A stretch of 54,130 nucleotides of DNA from Stramenopiles sp. TOSAG23-2 (taxonomy: Eukaryota; Sar), in NCBI GenBank assembly GCA_900128395.1, contig LT649261.1, positions 1-54,130 on the forward strand, in the 5' to 3' direction. How positions within the stretch are numbered: the stretch's first letter is position 1; each line of letters begins with the position of its first letter. Of the stretch, positions 41,201 to 51,300 are shown in pieces. A program made the position numbers and the translations under genes. The notes under the pieces are model-generated. The model ran no database searches, had not been told where the DNA came from, and saw only the letters and a list, made by a program, of their open reading frames with translations.

Positions 41201-42586
41201 TGTGATGTAAACTATGCTCGTGGTTCTAGTATAGGCGAGTGCAAAGTTTGTCAAACAGAAACAAATGTAGTAGTATTTATTCTTGGTGTTATAGTTGCAA
41301 TAGGTGGAACTTTCCTACTCGTTAAAATTACAGTATTTAAAGAACGTACTGTTAATTTTAGTGACGGTGTAAAGAAAATTGCACTTAGTTATTTGCAAAC
41401 GGTTTCGTTGGCACGTAATATAAATGTTCCGTGGAATCATACGTTTAGACAGTTATTCGTTGCGCAAGATGTTGTAACACGTGTATCAGAAGCCTTTTTT
41501 TCCTTGGATTGTGTGTTAAGCACTGCAACGTCGTGGGATGTTTTTGTACTTCGATATGTATGTGTACTTTTAATGCCTTTTCTTATTGTGCCGTTGACAA
41601 TATTTTGTATGAAACGTATTGGTGGCAATAAAGAACAAATTGTTGCTACATTAGTTTTGTTATGGTATCTAATGTTTCCAACATTTATACAATCGTTTGC
41701 AAAATTGATAAGTTGCACGGAAGGTATTGGTACAGAACAGTTACGTTATTTAAAAGTTGATCCAGAGATAGTTTGTTGGAAAGAAACACATTTAATAATG
41801 TTTTGCCTTGCTGGTCTTGTTTCATTAACATATATTATTGGGTTTCCAGTGCTTGGTTTGTACGTATTGCATAAAAGTGACCGTGAACTACCGGAAAATC
41901 GTTTAAAATATGGAATGTTATACGATGGCTATAACAACCAATATTATTATTGGGAGATAACAATGATATTGCGTAAAATTTGTATTATTGTTATTGGAAC
42001 ATTTGTAGCAGATAGTCAACAAATACTTTGCGTGTTGTTTGTATTGGCATCATTGATATTTTTAACAGCATACTACGAACCATTCTTGTCAAACAATTTG
42101 TTGCATTTGGAACTTGGTTCGTTATCATTGGCTTTCTTTACGTTCTGGGTAGGGGGTTTGTTGCAGAATGATCCAACCTGTGCTGATGACAGTGGTTTTT
42201 GGTGTGAAGGTGCAGCATATTTTGTTGCTTTTGTCAATGTTATTGGTATTTTTTACCTTGCATATGTCTTTGGAACTGCGAAATGGAAAGAAAAAGCAGA
42301 TGTGGTGATGGCTGTTGTGAAAACAAAGTGTCCTTGTTGTTATGTCAAACGTAATGATCCAAATAAGCACCGGGGCAATAGAAACGGTAGAAATACATGG
42401 TATGATGGTGATGCGACAGATAGAGGTACTGTTGAAGTTGCTATGGTGAAGACAAAGTCAAAGAAGGGAAATGGTAATGGACGGAACAGAAAAACGGAAA
42501 CTATAAATCCATTGAATGGAATTGATTTAACATCTATAGAGCATGTCGTAGAATTGCCTGATGTAGTTGGAAGCAAAGAATTGTAA
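34280..42586 (+). CDS. Beta-helix / ephrin-receptor-like / Calx-beta multi-pass receptor (three exons, 1600 residues)
   Basis: Exons 34280-34984, 35753-35821 and 38558-42586 are all phase 0. Donors are GTACGT and GTAAGT; acceptors are CAAG and AAAG. Joining them makes a continuous parallel beta-helix: TLTSCTVSSNTA from exon 2 and LFLSNCIFQGNTV from exon 3 follow RLTNITIQNGYT from exon 1, each repeat opening with GGG. Order of domains: signal peptide (1-24), unknown N-terminal domain, beta-helix (~165-300), GCC2/GCC3 ephrin-receptor-like Cys repeats (~355-560), about three Calx-beta-like repeats (~562-935; repeated FTxxNW followed later by IRDDDSAGIV), a second Cys module (~1039-1155), then about eight to ten membrane spans from ~1158 and a basic tail. 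This is probably a surface adhesion or sensing receptor, related in its membrane part to the protein at 3-3173. Introns 1 and 2 carry the tandem array described separately. Confidence 0.8.
35033..38517 (+). repeat. Intronic tandem array of 21 intron-like units (~150-165 bp)
   Basis: Each unit has the order GTAAGTAAAC, TTGAACTGATGG, a pyrimidine-rich stretch, TATATCAAATGCAATATGG directly before ACTAACATTTA, a variable (ATT)n run, TATATGATCATTTAAT, and GATGGTATAG. Three bases then precede the next GTAAGT. Donor positions are near 35182, 35344, 35506, 35655, 35966, 36125, 36281, 36442, 36595, 36744, 36895, 37059, 37212, 37376, 37529, 37691, 37843, 38002, 38161, 38313 and 38467. Four lie in intron 1 and seventeen in intron 2 of the receptor gene. 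Length differences come mainly from the ATT run. The 69-nt exon 2 is followed directly by a diverged unit start (GTAAGTAAATTGAA), so the unit seems derived from an ordinary intron of this gene. Confidence 0.9.
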
Positions 42587-42794
42587 GGAACGGGGGGAAA
42601 CGGAACTTGATACAATCACAGGGAGTAGAAACGAGAAAATAGTTGCGAAAAATAAATTAAATCGACAAGAAAATGCACTTAGAAAAATAAAAGATAATCT
42701 AAATCGACTAAAACGCTTGTCAAAGTTGGCCAATGATCGAAAGAATATTATGTTTAGTATTTTAGTCGTGTTTTTTAGTTTTTCGTGCAACTAA
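42567..42794 (+). other. Possible shifted coding tail after the receptor gene
   Basis: A frame overlapping the receptor's last codons in a different phase encodes a charged helix (KLNRQENALRKIKDNLNRLK, RLSKLANDRK) and a hydrophobic end, stopping at 42794. The composition looks coding. A single-base change near 42580 could have once joined it to the receptor's cytoplasmic tail. No splice sites clearly connect it. Treat as a relic or chance frame. Confidence 0.2.
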
Positions 42795-42962
42795 TTTCTA
42801 GAAGAATTTTTTGATTGACGCTTGCTTTGATATCTGATTTAAGGTATTTTATGATTTGCATTTTTACATTTTCTGTGGATTTGCTTTTTGCGTCGGATTT
42901 TAAAACAAATGTGCATTATATCGACTATGGTTGCTATCCAGCTAGCTATGTAGTAATGGTTT

Positions 42963-43370
42963 GGAAAGAAAAAGATAATATACGTACTTCTTATTTTGTT
43001 CACGTAGCGCCATTATGTCATATGGTTTTCAGTCATATGATATTCTTTATGCTAATAAGTTAAAATTTGCAGTAAAGATAATGGTTAAAATCTATGCATA
43101 AGTTATAATAATTTTATACTTCCCGTGGTAAATAATATTTTGTTAAAATAGATATCATACGCCTCGTACGAGTATATGTGCGTATATAAGGAAATTACTT
43201 GTGTATATCATATTATTTTTTCTGAAAATCTTCATAACATTCAAAATGAACTTTAAAATCTTCAATCTCGTAATATCTGCCATCATATTTACCAGGGATT
43301 TTCATCAGTGGACCATTACAATACTTGCATTTTTCAGCATGCCTGCAAACCATCAGCAGTAACATATGTA
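42963..43370. repeat. Segmental duplication, copy B
   Basis: Partner of 33426-33835, same orientation, 9.5 kb away. This copy contains the functional last exon of the LIM-like gene and its 3' flank, so it is probably the source. Its left edge lies a few bases from the 42926-42955 sequence that matches the flanks of the inverted-repeat element at 44.0 kb. Confidence 0.85.
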
Positions 43371-43735
43371 TGAATGTGGTAATATACATACAAAATTTAG
43401 TTAGAGAAAAAATCAAATGAATTTAGGTGTGTATGTGTTTAAAGAGTCAAAATATTGCCCTTTTTAAAAAAAATATATACTTACTCAACTTGATAATCAT
43501 GCCAGCATTCACCATGTACTTTTCCATTTTTGTCACTTGTATAATACGCCCCGGTGAATTTTCCTTCAATTTTTACAACTGGCTCATTGCAGTACTCACA
43601 TTTGTCTGCTTTTCCAATCCTAAAGTCATCGTAGCATTCTGAATGTACTCTTCCATCTCCTTCTTTATAAAATGTACCACTATATGTATTTTCAATTTCA
43701 ATACCAACTGGCAATTGACAATATAAACATGGCAT
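43213..43735 (-). CDS. Small LIM-like zinc-binding repeat protein (two exons)
   Basis: Exons 43735-43485 and 43342-43213 join over a 142-nt intron (GTAAGT donor, CTCTAAC element, TTGCAG acceptor), giving 126 residues. Three similar ~42-residue blocks are seen, each with CxYC near the start, a YSGTFY / FTGAYY / YDGRYY core and a closing H(S/G/F)ECxxD(D/Y)F-type motif: MPCLYCQLPV to HSECYDDF, CEYCNEPV to HGECWHDY, CKYCNGPL to HFECYEDF. The spacing CxxC...HxxC is that of LIM-type zinc fingers, so it probably binds zinc and proteins. It has no other domain. The last exon has been copied to 33.7 kb. It could act in actin or signalling scaffolds; the partner is unknown. Confidence 0.7.
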
Positions 43736-44011
43736 TGATGCAGATGATATTATAATTAGTTTCTTAATTTAATTGTTTCTTTTTAAATTTTAATACTTTT
43801 ATTATATTTATTTGAAAACATATATTTGTAGAATTCAGATGGATTCGAAGGCACGCTATGTTGTATGTTGTTAATAAATAAAATTATATTCTTTTTTTTT
43901 CTTTCTTTCTTATCTCTTTTTCTCTTGTAACATATACCAGTATATATATCTTTATTCTGTATATAGATCATATATTCCAGAAATATTGTAACTTGTGTAT
44001 GGTTGCTATCC
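43736..44011. other. Upstream region of the LIM-like gene
   Basis: AT-rich promoter-side DNA with a T/C-rich run (TTTTTTTTTCTTTCTTTCTT) near 43891-43910. No coding frame beyond a low-complexity minus-strand one. Confidence 0.35.
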
Positions 44012-44426
44012 AGCTAGAGCTAGCCCAGGCTAGCCCAGTCAATTTTTTTTAGAGAACGATACGTTAGCATGGAATAGCATTGAGGTCCAAAATAAAGTAT
44101 CGTTCTGTATCGTTCTCTCTAATTTTCCAATTTTTTGGCTACATGAAAATAATCTATAACAATATCCGTAAAATATTAAATATAATGAATTATTTTAATA
44201 GTTATAAAAACTTATAAATACTATCATGATTTCCATATTTATATTTTCAGATTCCCAAAATTTAGAACAATTTTATCGAACGATAAATCTCATTTTTTCA
44301 TCTTTTATCTAGCATGGACACAGCATGAGAGAACGATACAGAACGATACTTTATTTTGGACCTCAATGCTATTCCCATGCTAACGTATCGTTCTCTAAAA
44401 AAAATTGACTGGGCTAGCCCAGCTAG
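44012..44426. mobile_element. MITE-like element with ~100-bp terminal inverted repeats
   Basis: Left arm 44018-44119 and right arm 44327-44420 are near-perfect inverted copies (GGCTAGCCCAGTCAATTTTT at the outer side, TATCGTTCTCTC at the inner side), differing by one or two bases and the outermost few. The ~205-bp core is AT-rich without coding potential. The flanks show AGCTAG at 44012-44017 and 44421-44426, a possible 6-bp target duplication, though the CTAG-rich ends make its exact length ambiguous. No transposase is present, so it is non-autonomous. The family is not identified. Confidence 0.75.
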
Positions 44427-44750
44427 CTATGTAGTATTAATAATGTTAATGTCATGGTATTATTAATGACGTAAAAATGGGTATAATAAAAGTGTATAGC
44501 AACAGTATATAGCATAGAACTTTATAATAATATATGCACGTCATTTTTTTTCGACCCAAATATGGCCATACCGGATGTGCACATCATTGGGTGGTGGTGG
44601 TGTGCCAGTGGTGTGCAAATTACACCTCTTATTACTTTTTTCCGGATTCCGGATTATTATAAAAAATATGATGAATTTGACATAGAAACGATAATATAAT
44701 ATATATATACACTCTATTGTTGTATCATGTATTTTTACATAATATTGTTG
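44427..44750. other. Intergenic DNA beyond the inverted-repeat element
   Basis: Contains a GGTGGTGGTGGTGTG run near 44591-44605 and AT-rich sequence. No gene seen. Confidence 0.35.
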
Positions 44751-44960
44751 TTAAGATGCTTTTTGCATTTCACGCAATTCACGTCGTAAACTTACATTAT
44801 TATTTCCTATGATTGTAAGCATTTGTCCATCATTTCGTTTTTCTTCATATGCATCTTTCCATTTACGATATTTTCGTATCCTTACATCTGGATGTGGTTC
44901 ATTGACTTCTTTGATATATTTTGTTGGCGACAAGATTTCATTGGATTTCAATATTTCCAT
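44751..44960 (-). CDS. Small charged hypothetical protein (69 residues)
   Basis: The frame reads MEILKSNEILSPTKYIKEVN at the start. A Trp-containing basic stretch (RIRKYRKWKDAYEEKRN) and a helical end (NVSLRRELREMQKAS) follow. It has normal-looking codons, a start after an AT-rich leader and a stop followed by AT-rich 3' DNA. No family is recognised. The composition suits a short helical partner protein or adaptor. It could also be a single exon of a longer gene, but no splice signals were clear. Confidence 0.45.
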   Translation of the reverse strand: MEILKSNEILSPTKYIKEVNEPHPDVRIRKYRKWKDAYEEKRNDGQMLTIIGNNNVSLRRELREMQKAS

Positions 44961-45549
44961 TTTGTTGTTTTATATATGTATTCTTTTGTTTTTCTTCTTT
45001 TGGTATAGTTATTCCTGTGAATATATATATATATATACGTATGTATCTAGACGTGGTTATTGGTTATGTTGTAATAGGTTTTTCTCTTTCTAGTATTTTT
45101 TTTTTTTGCATTTCTATCTCTCTCAAATGTAAATGTAAATCTATACATGTTGTAAATTACATTGTTAATAGTTTAATGAATGGCCGCCATGTGTACAAGT
45201 ATGTTTCTTCTCGCCAAGTTATAACGAATAGAACGTAGATATGGTCAGTATTCTAATTTCCATTCAAGTACAAATATGATAGGAGCTGACTCTATTTATC
45301 TAGCAGCCGGGCTGGCACACTTCTTGACTTTTTCATGCATTCATTAGTGTTCCGACTATGCATTCATCACCGTATTTTATATTTTATAAGTTCTTCTATA
45401 GAACAACAACTGTAATATTATTACATTAATTATTATATACAGTTATGACGCGTGTGGATAGCTGAATGAGTACATTCATATACAATCAATCAAGATATGT
45501 ATACATATAATCCCAGCCTAGTAAAATATTTAACCTTTCTTTTGCCGCA
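44961..45549. promoter_or_regulatory. Divergent upstream region
   Basis: Between the 69-residue gene (minus) and the membrane protein (plus). It contains a TATATATATATA run near 45021-45032, a T-run near 45101-45109 and AT-rich sequence. Plus-strand open frames here (44809-45238) are hydrophobic low-complexity translations and partly antisense to the small gene. Confidence 0.4.
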
Positions 45550-47282
45550 ATGGAAAATAACAACGGAAATGAGATACAATACAAAGGTAAAAATCGTAAC
45601 TCATGGATAAATGATGATACAAACAATGATAATATTAGTGATGACGGACGCAATGCTAGCAAAACTACCAAACAATCAACCCCTGTAAAAAATTTATCTG
45701 AAAATAATAATAACAACAATAAACGAATATCGCGCTGGTTTGTTTCTAATCAAAAAACTGAAGCATGGGATGAAAACAAATTAAATAAGTTGCATATACT
45801 GATTATAGCCTTATTATTAATTATGTATACATGTCACGTCGTTGCTAATCCATTTGTAAAAGTTGTTGAAGATCAAACATTTATAATTATTTTGAAGACA
45901 GTTGAAAGTATATGTTTAGTTCTAGGAATAGTATGTTTATTCCTTATGTGGAATGTCAATGGAAGTTTTACAGCTGCGAAACTGTTATTCGACAAAACTA
46001 GCGTACGAACGTATATTTATATATTTTGGATTCTTCGATCATTTATAATTGAACTTTTAAAAGGTCAAATATTGTACAGTTTTGTCCTTGTATTTCATAG
46101 TATTGTCATATATTCAAGTGATATATGGTACTTATGCAATCAAAAATGTTTAATTTTCAATGTATTGGTATTTTTGTTAGTAATTGTATACGAATTTTGT
46201 ATATCCATATCACCATTTGGACCCGACAAACCGTCGTGGATGTTTATGAATATTAAAACAACAGCAAATAGTTTGTCCCGATCAAATCAATTTAATATAT
46301 TTGTAATATTTTTAGATGCATTAATAATAATAATATATGATTTAAAACGATCAAAGTTTGTGATGTTGACAAAAATGCGAAAGCGTGTTACTTTTATAGT
46401 ATCAACAGACTTGAAAATCAAATTGACAAGGTTGTGGAAAGCTGTGGCCTTTTTTGCTTGCGTTAATTGCGTAATCTTCCTGTTATCGAATTTACTGTTT
46501 CCACTTCAAACTGTTGCTAATATTGCAATGCCGTTTATATTTGTAGTCACTTGCTCAATATATACCACAATATTGTGGTACAGCAGTACAGGTAGTAATG
46601 CAAAGAAAATTTTATGTAAACTTCTACAAGAACGAAGGGTTCTCTTTATGATCTTATTGTTAGGAATTCTTTTTTACATAGATAATATTTTTGGAAATTT
46701 GTCTGCTGCAGGTATTATATTTCCACTGGCGATGTTAATGTATATGAGTTTTGATATAATTAATGGATTCTTTCCCAAACGAGTCGCACAAATTACTGTA
46801 ATCGTTATGGTATTAGTATTAGTATATAGCATTTTTAACCACACGCTTTTAAAACAAGATTGTACAAATGAAAATATGATGTTGAAATGGGGAATTTATG
46901 GCCAAAAGATAAGTTATTGTACAATTAAACGAATGATATATCAAACCATGCTTTCTTTAATCATATCAGCTGCAATTGGAACAATATCAGGTAATTCAAG
47001 TAAGTTTGTCCTTATTTTTATATATAACTTGATAATTTCTCTTTTCTTTCTTTCTTTACTAACTTTTTTTTAATTGATTTGGTTATGGAATTTCCCAAAA
47101 CAGAAAATTTGTATTTTTGTAATGTAAATATTCATAGATCAACCGGAACAAGTAGTCAAAGGGAAATTAGCGCACGTTATGTACGAAGCATGATGATGGA
47201 GAAACGAAATGGTGGTAAAAAGGGCGAAGTAGAACCAAAAGAAATCACGATAAACAACACAGTTAACGATAATGTATTTTGA
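45550..47282 (+). CDS. Multi-pass membrane protein of unknown function (one intron)
   Basis: The exons 45550-46999 and 47104-47282 join across a 104-nt intron with a GTAAGT donor, a perfect TACTAAC branch element and an AACAG acceptor. Without splicing the frame would stop at 47071 after a hydrophobic run. The 542-residue product has an Asn-rich cytosolic head (1-75) and about eleven hydrophobic segments between residues ~83 and 485, with short basic loops (KRSKFVMLTKMRKRVTFIV). A basic/polar tail ends NNTVNDNVF. No signal peptide or catalytic motif was found. The segment pattern does not match the two receptor families here closely. It may be a transporter or sensor. I do not recognise a family. 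Confidence 0.7.
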
Positions 47283-47800
47283 TATAAAATAAAATGAAAG
47301 AAAAAAAAGTATATGTGTATCTCATGTGAAATAAACAGTATTTTTAGAACTGTATAAATGTTTTATTTTTAAATCTAAAAGTCTGCCCAGGTATACAAGC
47401 TAGAGCTTAGCTATTATCACTACACAAGCCTTAAAAATATACATACTTAATAAGAAGTACCTAGTACAACTTCGAGTCAAAATCGTAAAAAAAAGTCTAG
47501 TGGCACAGTGAGAGAAAAAGAAATGTAGCTACTATGAACATAGCACTAACCCCTGTGATAGATAAAATTATATACATTAGTAGTACATATATTAGTACTC
47601 TCTCTGATTCATTGCCGCACATCATCAATCTTTGAAAACACTTATTATACCTATTTGTCGTTATTTTTTTTCAGAAGAAATATATATGTACATATTTATC
47701 ATTCAATCTGAAAAAAATATACAAACAATAGTAGAGAAACAAAGGAATACAAATATATATATAATAACAATATTAACAAAAAAAAATATTTTACAACAAT
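47283..47800. other. Intergenic region between two plus-strand genes
   Basis: 518 AT-rich bases. The first part holds AATAAA-like 3' signals (near 47288 and 47331), then a less AT-rich patch around 47385-47560 without features, then the leader of the next gene. A 60-codon frame at 47632 is low complexity. Confidence 0.4.
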
Positions 47801-50800
47801 ATGCCATTGAATAAACCATCAAATCAAGGATATTCAGCCGTATTTGCTGCGCAGAAAAAAAATCGTGGTGCATATGGTAGAAAGAATATTGGTGAAGCAA
47901 CGAATTATAAAGAATTATCTGTACAAAATTATGCTGTATTAACGGCTGAAAGGTTACAACGTGAAAAAGAATTAAGAGCTGAAACAGCAAAACGTCGTAA
48001 AAGACAACGGAAGCGTGCTCAGCAAGCAAAACGAGCGGAAGAAATTGCTAGAGACAAAACGTTAAAGGAGCGAAAATCAAAGAAGAAGAACTATGTCAAT
48101 TATTTACGTGGACATTTCACAAAAGTCACAGTAAATAAATTTGAAAGCCCAAGAACAAAAGTTCAAAAAACGATTGATTCAATGACGAAAAAAGAGTTTA
48201 TTGGTAATAATCATCGTCAATATAGAAAGGAATGCGAACCACATGAACTGAAAGGATTAAAACAACAAGAGCAAGAACGGTTACAAACACAAAATAGAAG
48301 GATTGCAGCACGCAACGACGTAGAAAACCAACACTTACTAAATAAACAAGCGTTTATTAGTCAAAAAGAAGTACGCCACAACTCCAAATCATTACTCCAA
48401 CATTTACGTCAACAAATGAAAAATAAAGAGGAAGTCAATGATGAAGATGGCAATATGAAATCCGGCAATGTCGGTTTGAATTCAAGCAGATTAGGGGCAT
48501 TGGATTTAAATATTGGATTACAACGTACGAAAAAGCCAAAAAAAAGAAAAAAGAAGAAGTGGAAAAAGAAAAAATTGCAACAACGTACGGTAAATGATAG
48601 CTTGAATGAAGAGATTATTGAGGAAGATGAAAATTTAATCAATATGTTAGAACAACAGGAAGAGGAATTTGGAATGATTGATTCTTTGCATGATTCACTT
48701 GCGGAGGAAGTTGAAGAAAATCTAATTGGAAACGATAAAGAAAAAAATATATCCAAACACAATGAAAAAAAATATACAAAAATTGTATCTTCACCATCGT
48801 CAAAAAACTATGAAGTTATTGTTGATGAAAATATTAAAAATTGTAATAATAATAATAATAATAATAATGGTTCAAAGCAAGAGATGGCTGGCAAAGATAA
48901 TAATAATAGTCCATGGAAATTGACCACTGAGCACGAACCATCTAAATTATTTGATAGTTTAGATTTGTCAATGTCTATGAGACAATCCATAAATATGGAA
49001 TTACGACGTAAAGTTGAAGAAGAAGATGATGATGAAGATGATGAAGAAGACGCGGAATATAATGTTGTAAATGAAAAATCAAAACGTTTCCTACCAAAAC
49101 AATATATTAATACTAATAATATTAAAAACAAACCAAGTGCAAATGCATTAACACCGTCCAAAATTCAAGAAGAAGAGCAAGCGAAGCAGCGAATGCAAAT
49201 ACAATATCGTCAACAGCAACAAGATTCCTCATTTCCATTGAAAAATAAAAAGTATCAAAATCCAAGATCAATGGTTCAAACGGAATTTCTTTTAGATGAT
49301 AAATATGCAATTATAGAAAAACAACGTTTAAAGCCTTCGTGGTTACGTAAAAAGAAAAAGAAACAAACTCCATCTGTGGGTAAAGAAAACCAAAGTGTTG
49401 CATCAAATTATACAGGTAGCGTGAGGAGTTTTAAAACTACTTCAAGGCCTTCATCTAAAAAGCCATGGGGGCGTGGAAAATTAAGCAAAAAGCAAAAAAT
49501 GGCAATGGAAGCAACGAAAAGACGCAAACTATATGAAGAAACGTTGAAAAAACGTTCAGAGCAGGAGCGTATACAACGTCGAAACACGTTGAAACAAAAA
49601 AGACGACCAGTTTCATCATCACGTTTCGAACAAAATTATAACCACAATCCTCGTCGTGATAATCAAAACACCCGCCATAATTATGAACATGAAAGACATC
49701 ATAATGCAACTACAACAGGCGAATCAAACATGTCTTATCGCCGCCCAAATTCAACTGGAACGTATGGAACAACATATTTAGAAGAGCAATTGCCGCCAAG
49801 TCGTTACGGGAGGAACAGAGCAACTTCAAATAATAATATGAATCGACACAATAATCTTCAACGTGAAAGCACAAACACTACCAATACCATGGATTATCAA
49901 CATGCAAAAACCAAATCATGGATAGAAGAGCATGCACAATATTCATTAAATCGAAGACCAGCAAGTACACGCCGAGCACGTTCCGAGGTTAGTGTTGCAG
50001 AAACAGCAATGACCAATTATACAACCAGTAAAAGTGATAGTAACACAGCTATAGTCAGAAGAACACATGTACAGCAACGATATGGTAGTGCACCAAATAG
50101 TAGATCCTCCAATAATAGACATAGAGGAACAAGTAATAGAAACTATAACAGCAACGGGAAAAATCGAAGCAAATCAGCAAGGAATCGTCAAGTATCTAGA
50201 AGACCAACGCCACAAATTTTTAAACATTACAACCCAAGTGATGAATCTATTGAAGAGGAGAAGATTAAAGCATCAATAGAGCGTTTGGAGGATCGTTTAA
50301 AATCTAAACAAATTATGGCATTACGTCGAGGTTCCAGTGCAACCTTGCGTGCTGCTGGTTCTCGGTATTTAGAAGATAGGAGTAGAACAACGACGTTAGG
50401 AAATCAACAATATTCAACGCAACAACAAAGTGCAATGGCACCAGTAGTAGTTGAAAATCATCATCATCATTATAATTACAATCGTAATGATAACAACATG
50501 AGCAACAACAACAACAATAATAATAATAATGGAAATGTAATTCGCCCATTACCTAGCTTTAACAACAGTGCTATTGATTCAAAAAATATACATTATGTAA
50601 ATAACAACAGAAGAATGCAACCACCTAGATCACCTGGCCCGCCGCCGCCACCGCCAATGGAATATGAAAGCAATACGAACAGTAGTGCGGTTAAAAAAAT
50701 CAACCATTTTTATTATCAGGAGAATGATATTGCTGGATCTCAACAATCACAATACCAAAAATCACAACAAATAGAATCACAACGCCAATTACCTCCTGGT

Positions 50801-51082
50801 TTGGATTCAAAATCATTGCAACCTTGTCATATAATGCAACAGCAGAATTCGTATGCAAGTTTGAAAAAAAAGGAAAAGAATTTGCGTGCAAATCTTCGTC
50901 GTAAGAAAGATAGAAAAAATATTCCAAATCGTGTACAAGCGAAGCCGCAACAGTCTGTTGCAAGCTCGATGCAAACAACAACAACAACACTGTTTGAAGA
51001 TGTTATTAATGAGGAGAAAGGCAAAAGTGGTGTATTAGTGAATGAAAATAATTTACATTTATTGATGACACCAAAGCGGTAA
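47801..51082 (+). CDS. Long basic, low-complexity coiled-coil protein
   Basis: The 1093-residue product has a charged helical N-terminal third with strong coiled-coil patterns (ERLQREKELRAETAKRRKRQ, RKRAQQAKRAEEIARDKTL). A Lys-rich region and an acidic stretch (EEEDDDEDDEEDAEYN) follow. The latter half is long and disordered, rich in Asn, Ser, Arg and Gln, with several homopolymeric Asn runs. A proline stretch GPPPPPPMEYE sits near residue 947 and could bind WW or profilin-type domains; two WW proteins are encoded in this window. No enzyme or membrane domain is visible. Basal-body and cytoskeletal proteins often look like this, but no ortholog is recognised. The gene is intronless and begins at the first ATG. 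Confidence 0.75.
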   Translation: MPLNKPSNQGYSAVFAAQKKNRGAYGRKNIGEATNYKELSVQNYAVLTAERLQREKELRAETAKRRKRQRKRAQQAKRAEEIARDKTLKERKSKKKNYVNYLRGHFTKVTVNKFESPRTKVQKTIDSMTKKEFIGNNHRQYRKECEPHELKGLKQQEQERLQTQNRRIAARNDVENQHLLNKQAFISQKEVRHNSKSLLQHLRQQMKNKEEVNDEDGNMKSGNVGLNSSRLGALDLNIGLQRTKKPKKRKKKKWKKKKLQQRTVNDSLNEEIIEEDENLINMLEQQEEEFGMIDSLHDSLAEEVEENLIGNDKEKNISKHNEKKYTKIVSSPSSKNYEVIVDENIKNCNNNNNNNNGSKQEMAGKDNNNSPWKLTTEHEPSKLFDSLDLSMSMRQSINMELRRKVEEEDDDEDDEEDAEYNVVNEKSKRFLPKQYINTNNIKNKPSANALTPSKIQEEEQAKQRMQIQYRQQQQDSSFPLKNKKYQNPRSMVQTEFLLDDKYAIIEKQRLKPSWLRKKKKKQTPSVGKENQSVASNYTGSVRSFKTTSRPSSKKPWGRGKLSKKQKMAMEATKRRKLYEETLKKRSEQERIQRRNTLKQKRRPVSSSRFEQNYNHNPRRDNQNTRHNYEHERHHNATTTGESNMSYRRPNSTGTYGTTYLEEQLPPSRYGRNRATSNNNMNRHNNLQRESTNTTNTMDYQHAKTKSWIEEHAQYSLNRRPASTRRARSEVSVAETAMTNYTTSKSDSNTAIVRRTHVQQRYGSAPNSRSSNNRHRGTSNRNYNSNGKNRSKSARNRQVSRRPTPQIFKHYNPSDESIEEEKIKASIERLEDRLKSKQIMALRRGSSATLRAAGSRYLEDRSRTTTLGNQQYSTQQQSAMAPVVVENHHHHYNYNRNDNNMSNNNNNNNNNGNVIRPLPSFNNSAIDSKNIHYVNNNRRMQPPRSPGPPPPPPMEYESNTNSSAVKKINHFYYQENDIAGSQQSQYQKSQQIESQRQLPPGLDSKSLQPCHIMQQQNSYASLKKKEKNLRANLRRKKDRKNIPNRVQAKPQQSVASSMQTTTTTLFEDVINEEKGKSGVLVNENNLHLLMTPKR

Positions 51083-51300
51083 AAAAATATGATATACGAG
51101 AGTAAAAAAAATGTTTCTGGTGAAAAAGTAGATTAATCACACATGTATGTGCCTTTTTATTTTAATTATATCATATCATGTATATACTACTATATGTACA
51201 TATTAATATTTATATACGTAACATTTTATCATGTACACACGAAGAAAATATAAATATATATGACATATTTACATATCCTATAGATGGCTTTATTAAATAT

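Noticed and set aside
44809-45238. Overlapping hydrophobic plus-strand frames
   Set aside because: Partly antisense to the 69-residue gene and otherwise translations of T-rich DNA; no consistent membrane topology or start.
47079-47282. Separate small gene after the multi-pass membrane protein
   Set aside because: An in-phase intron with a TACTAAC branch element joins it to the preceding frame, so it is the last exon.
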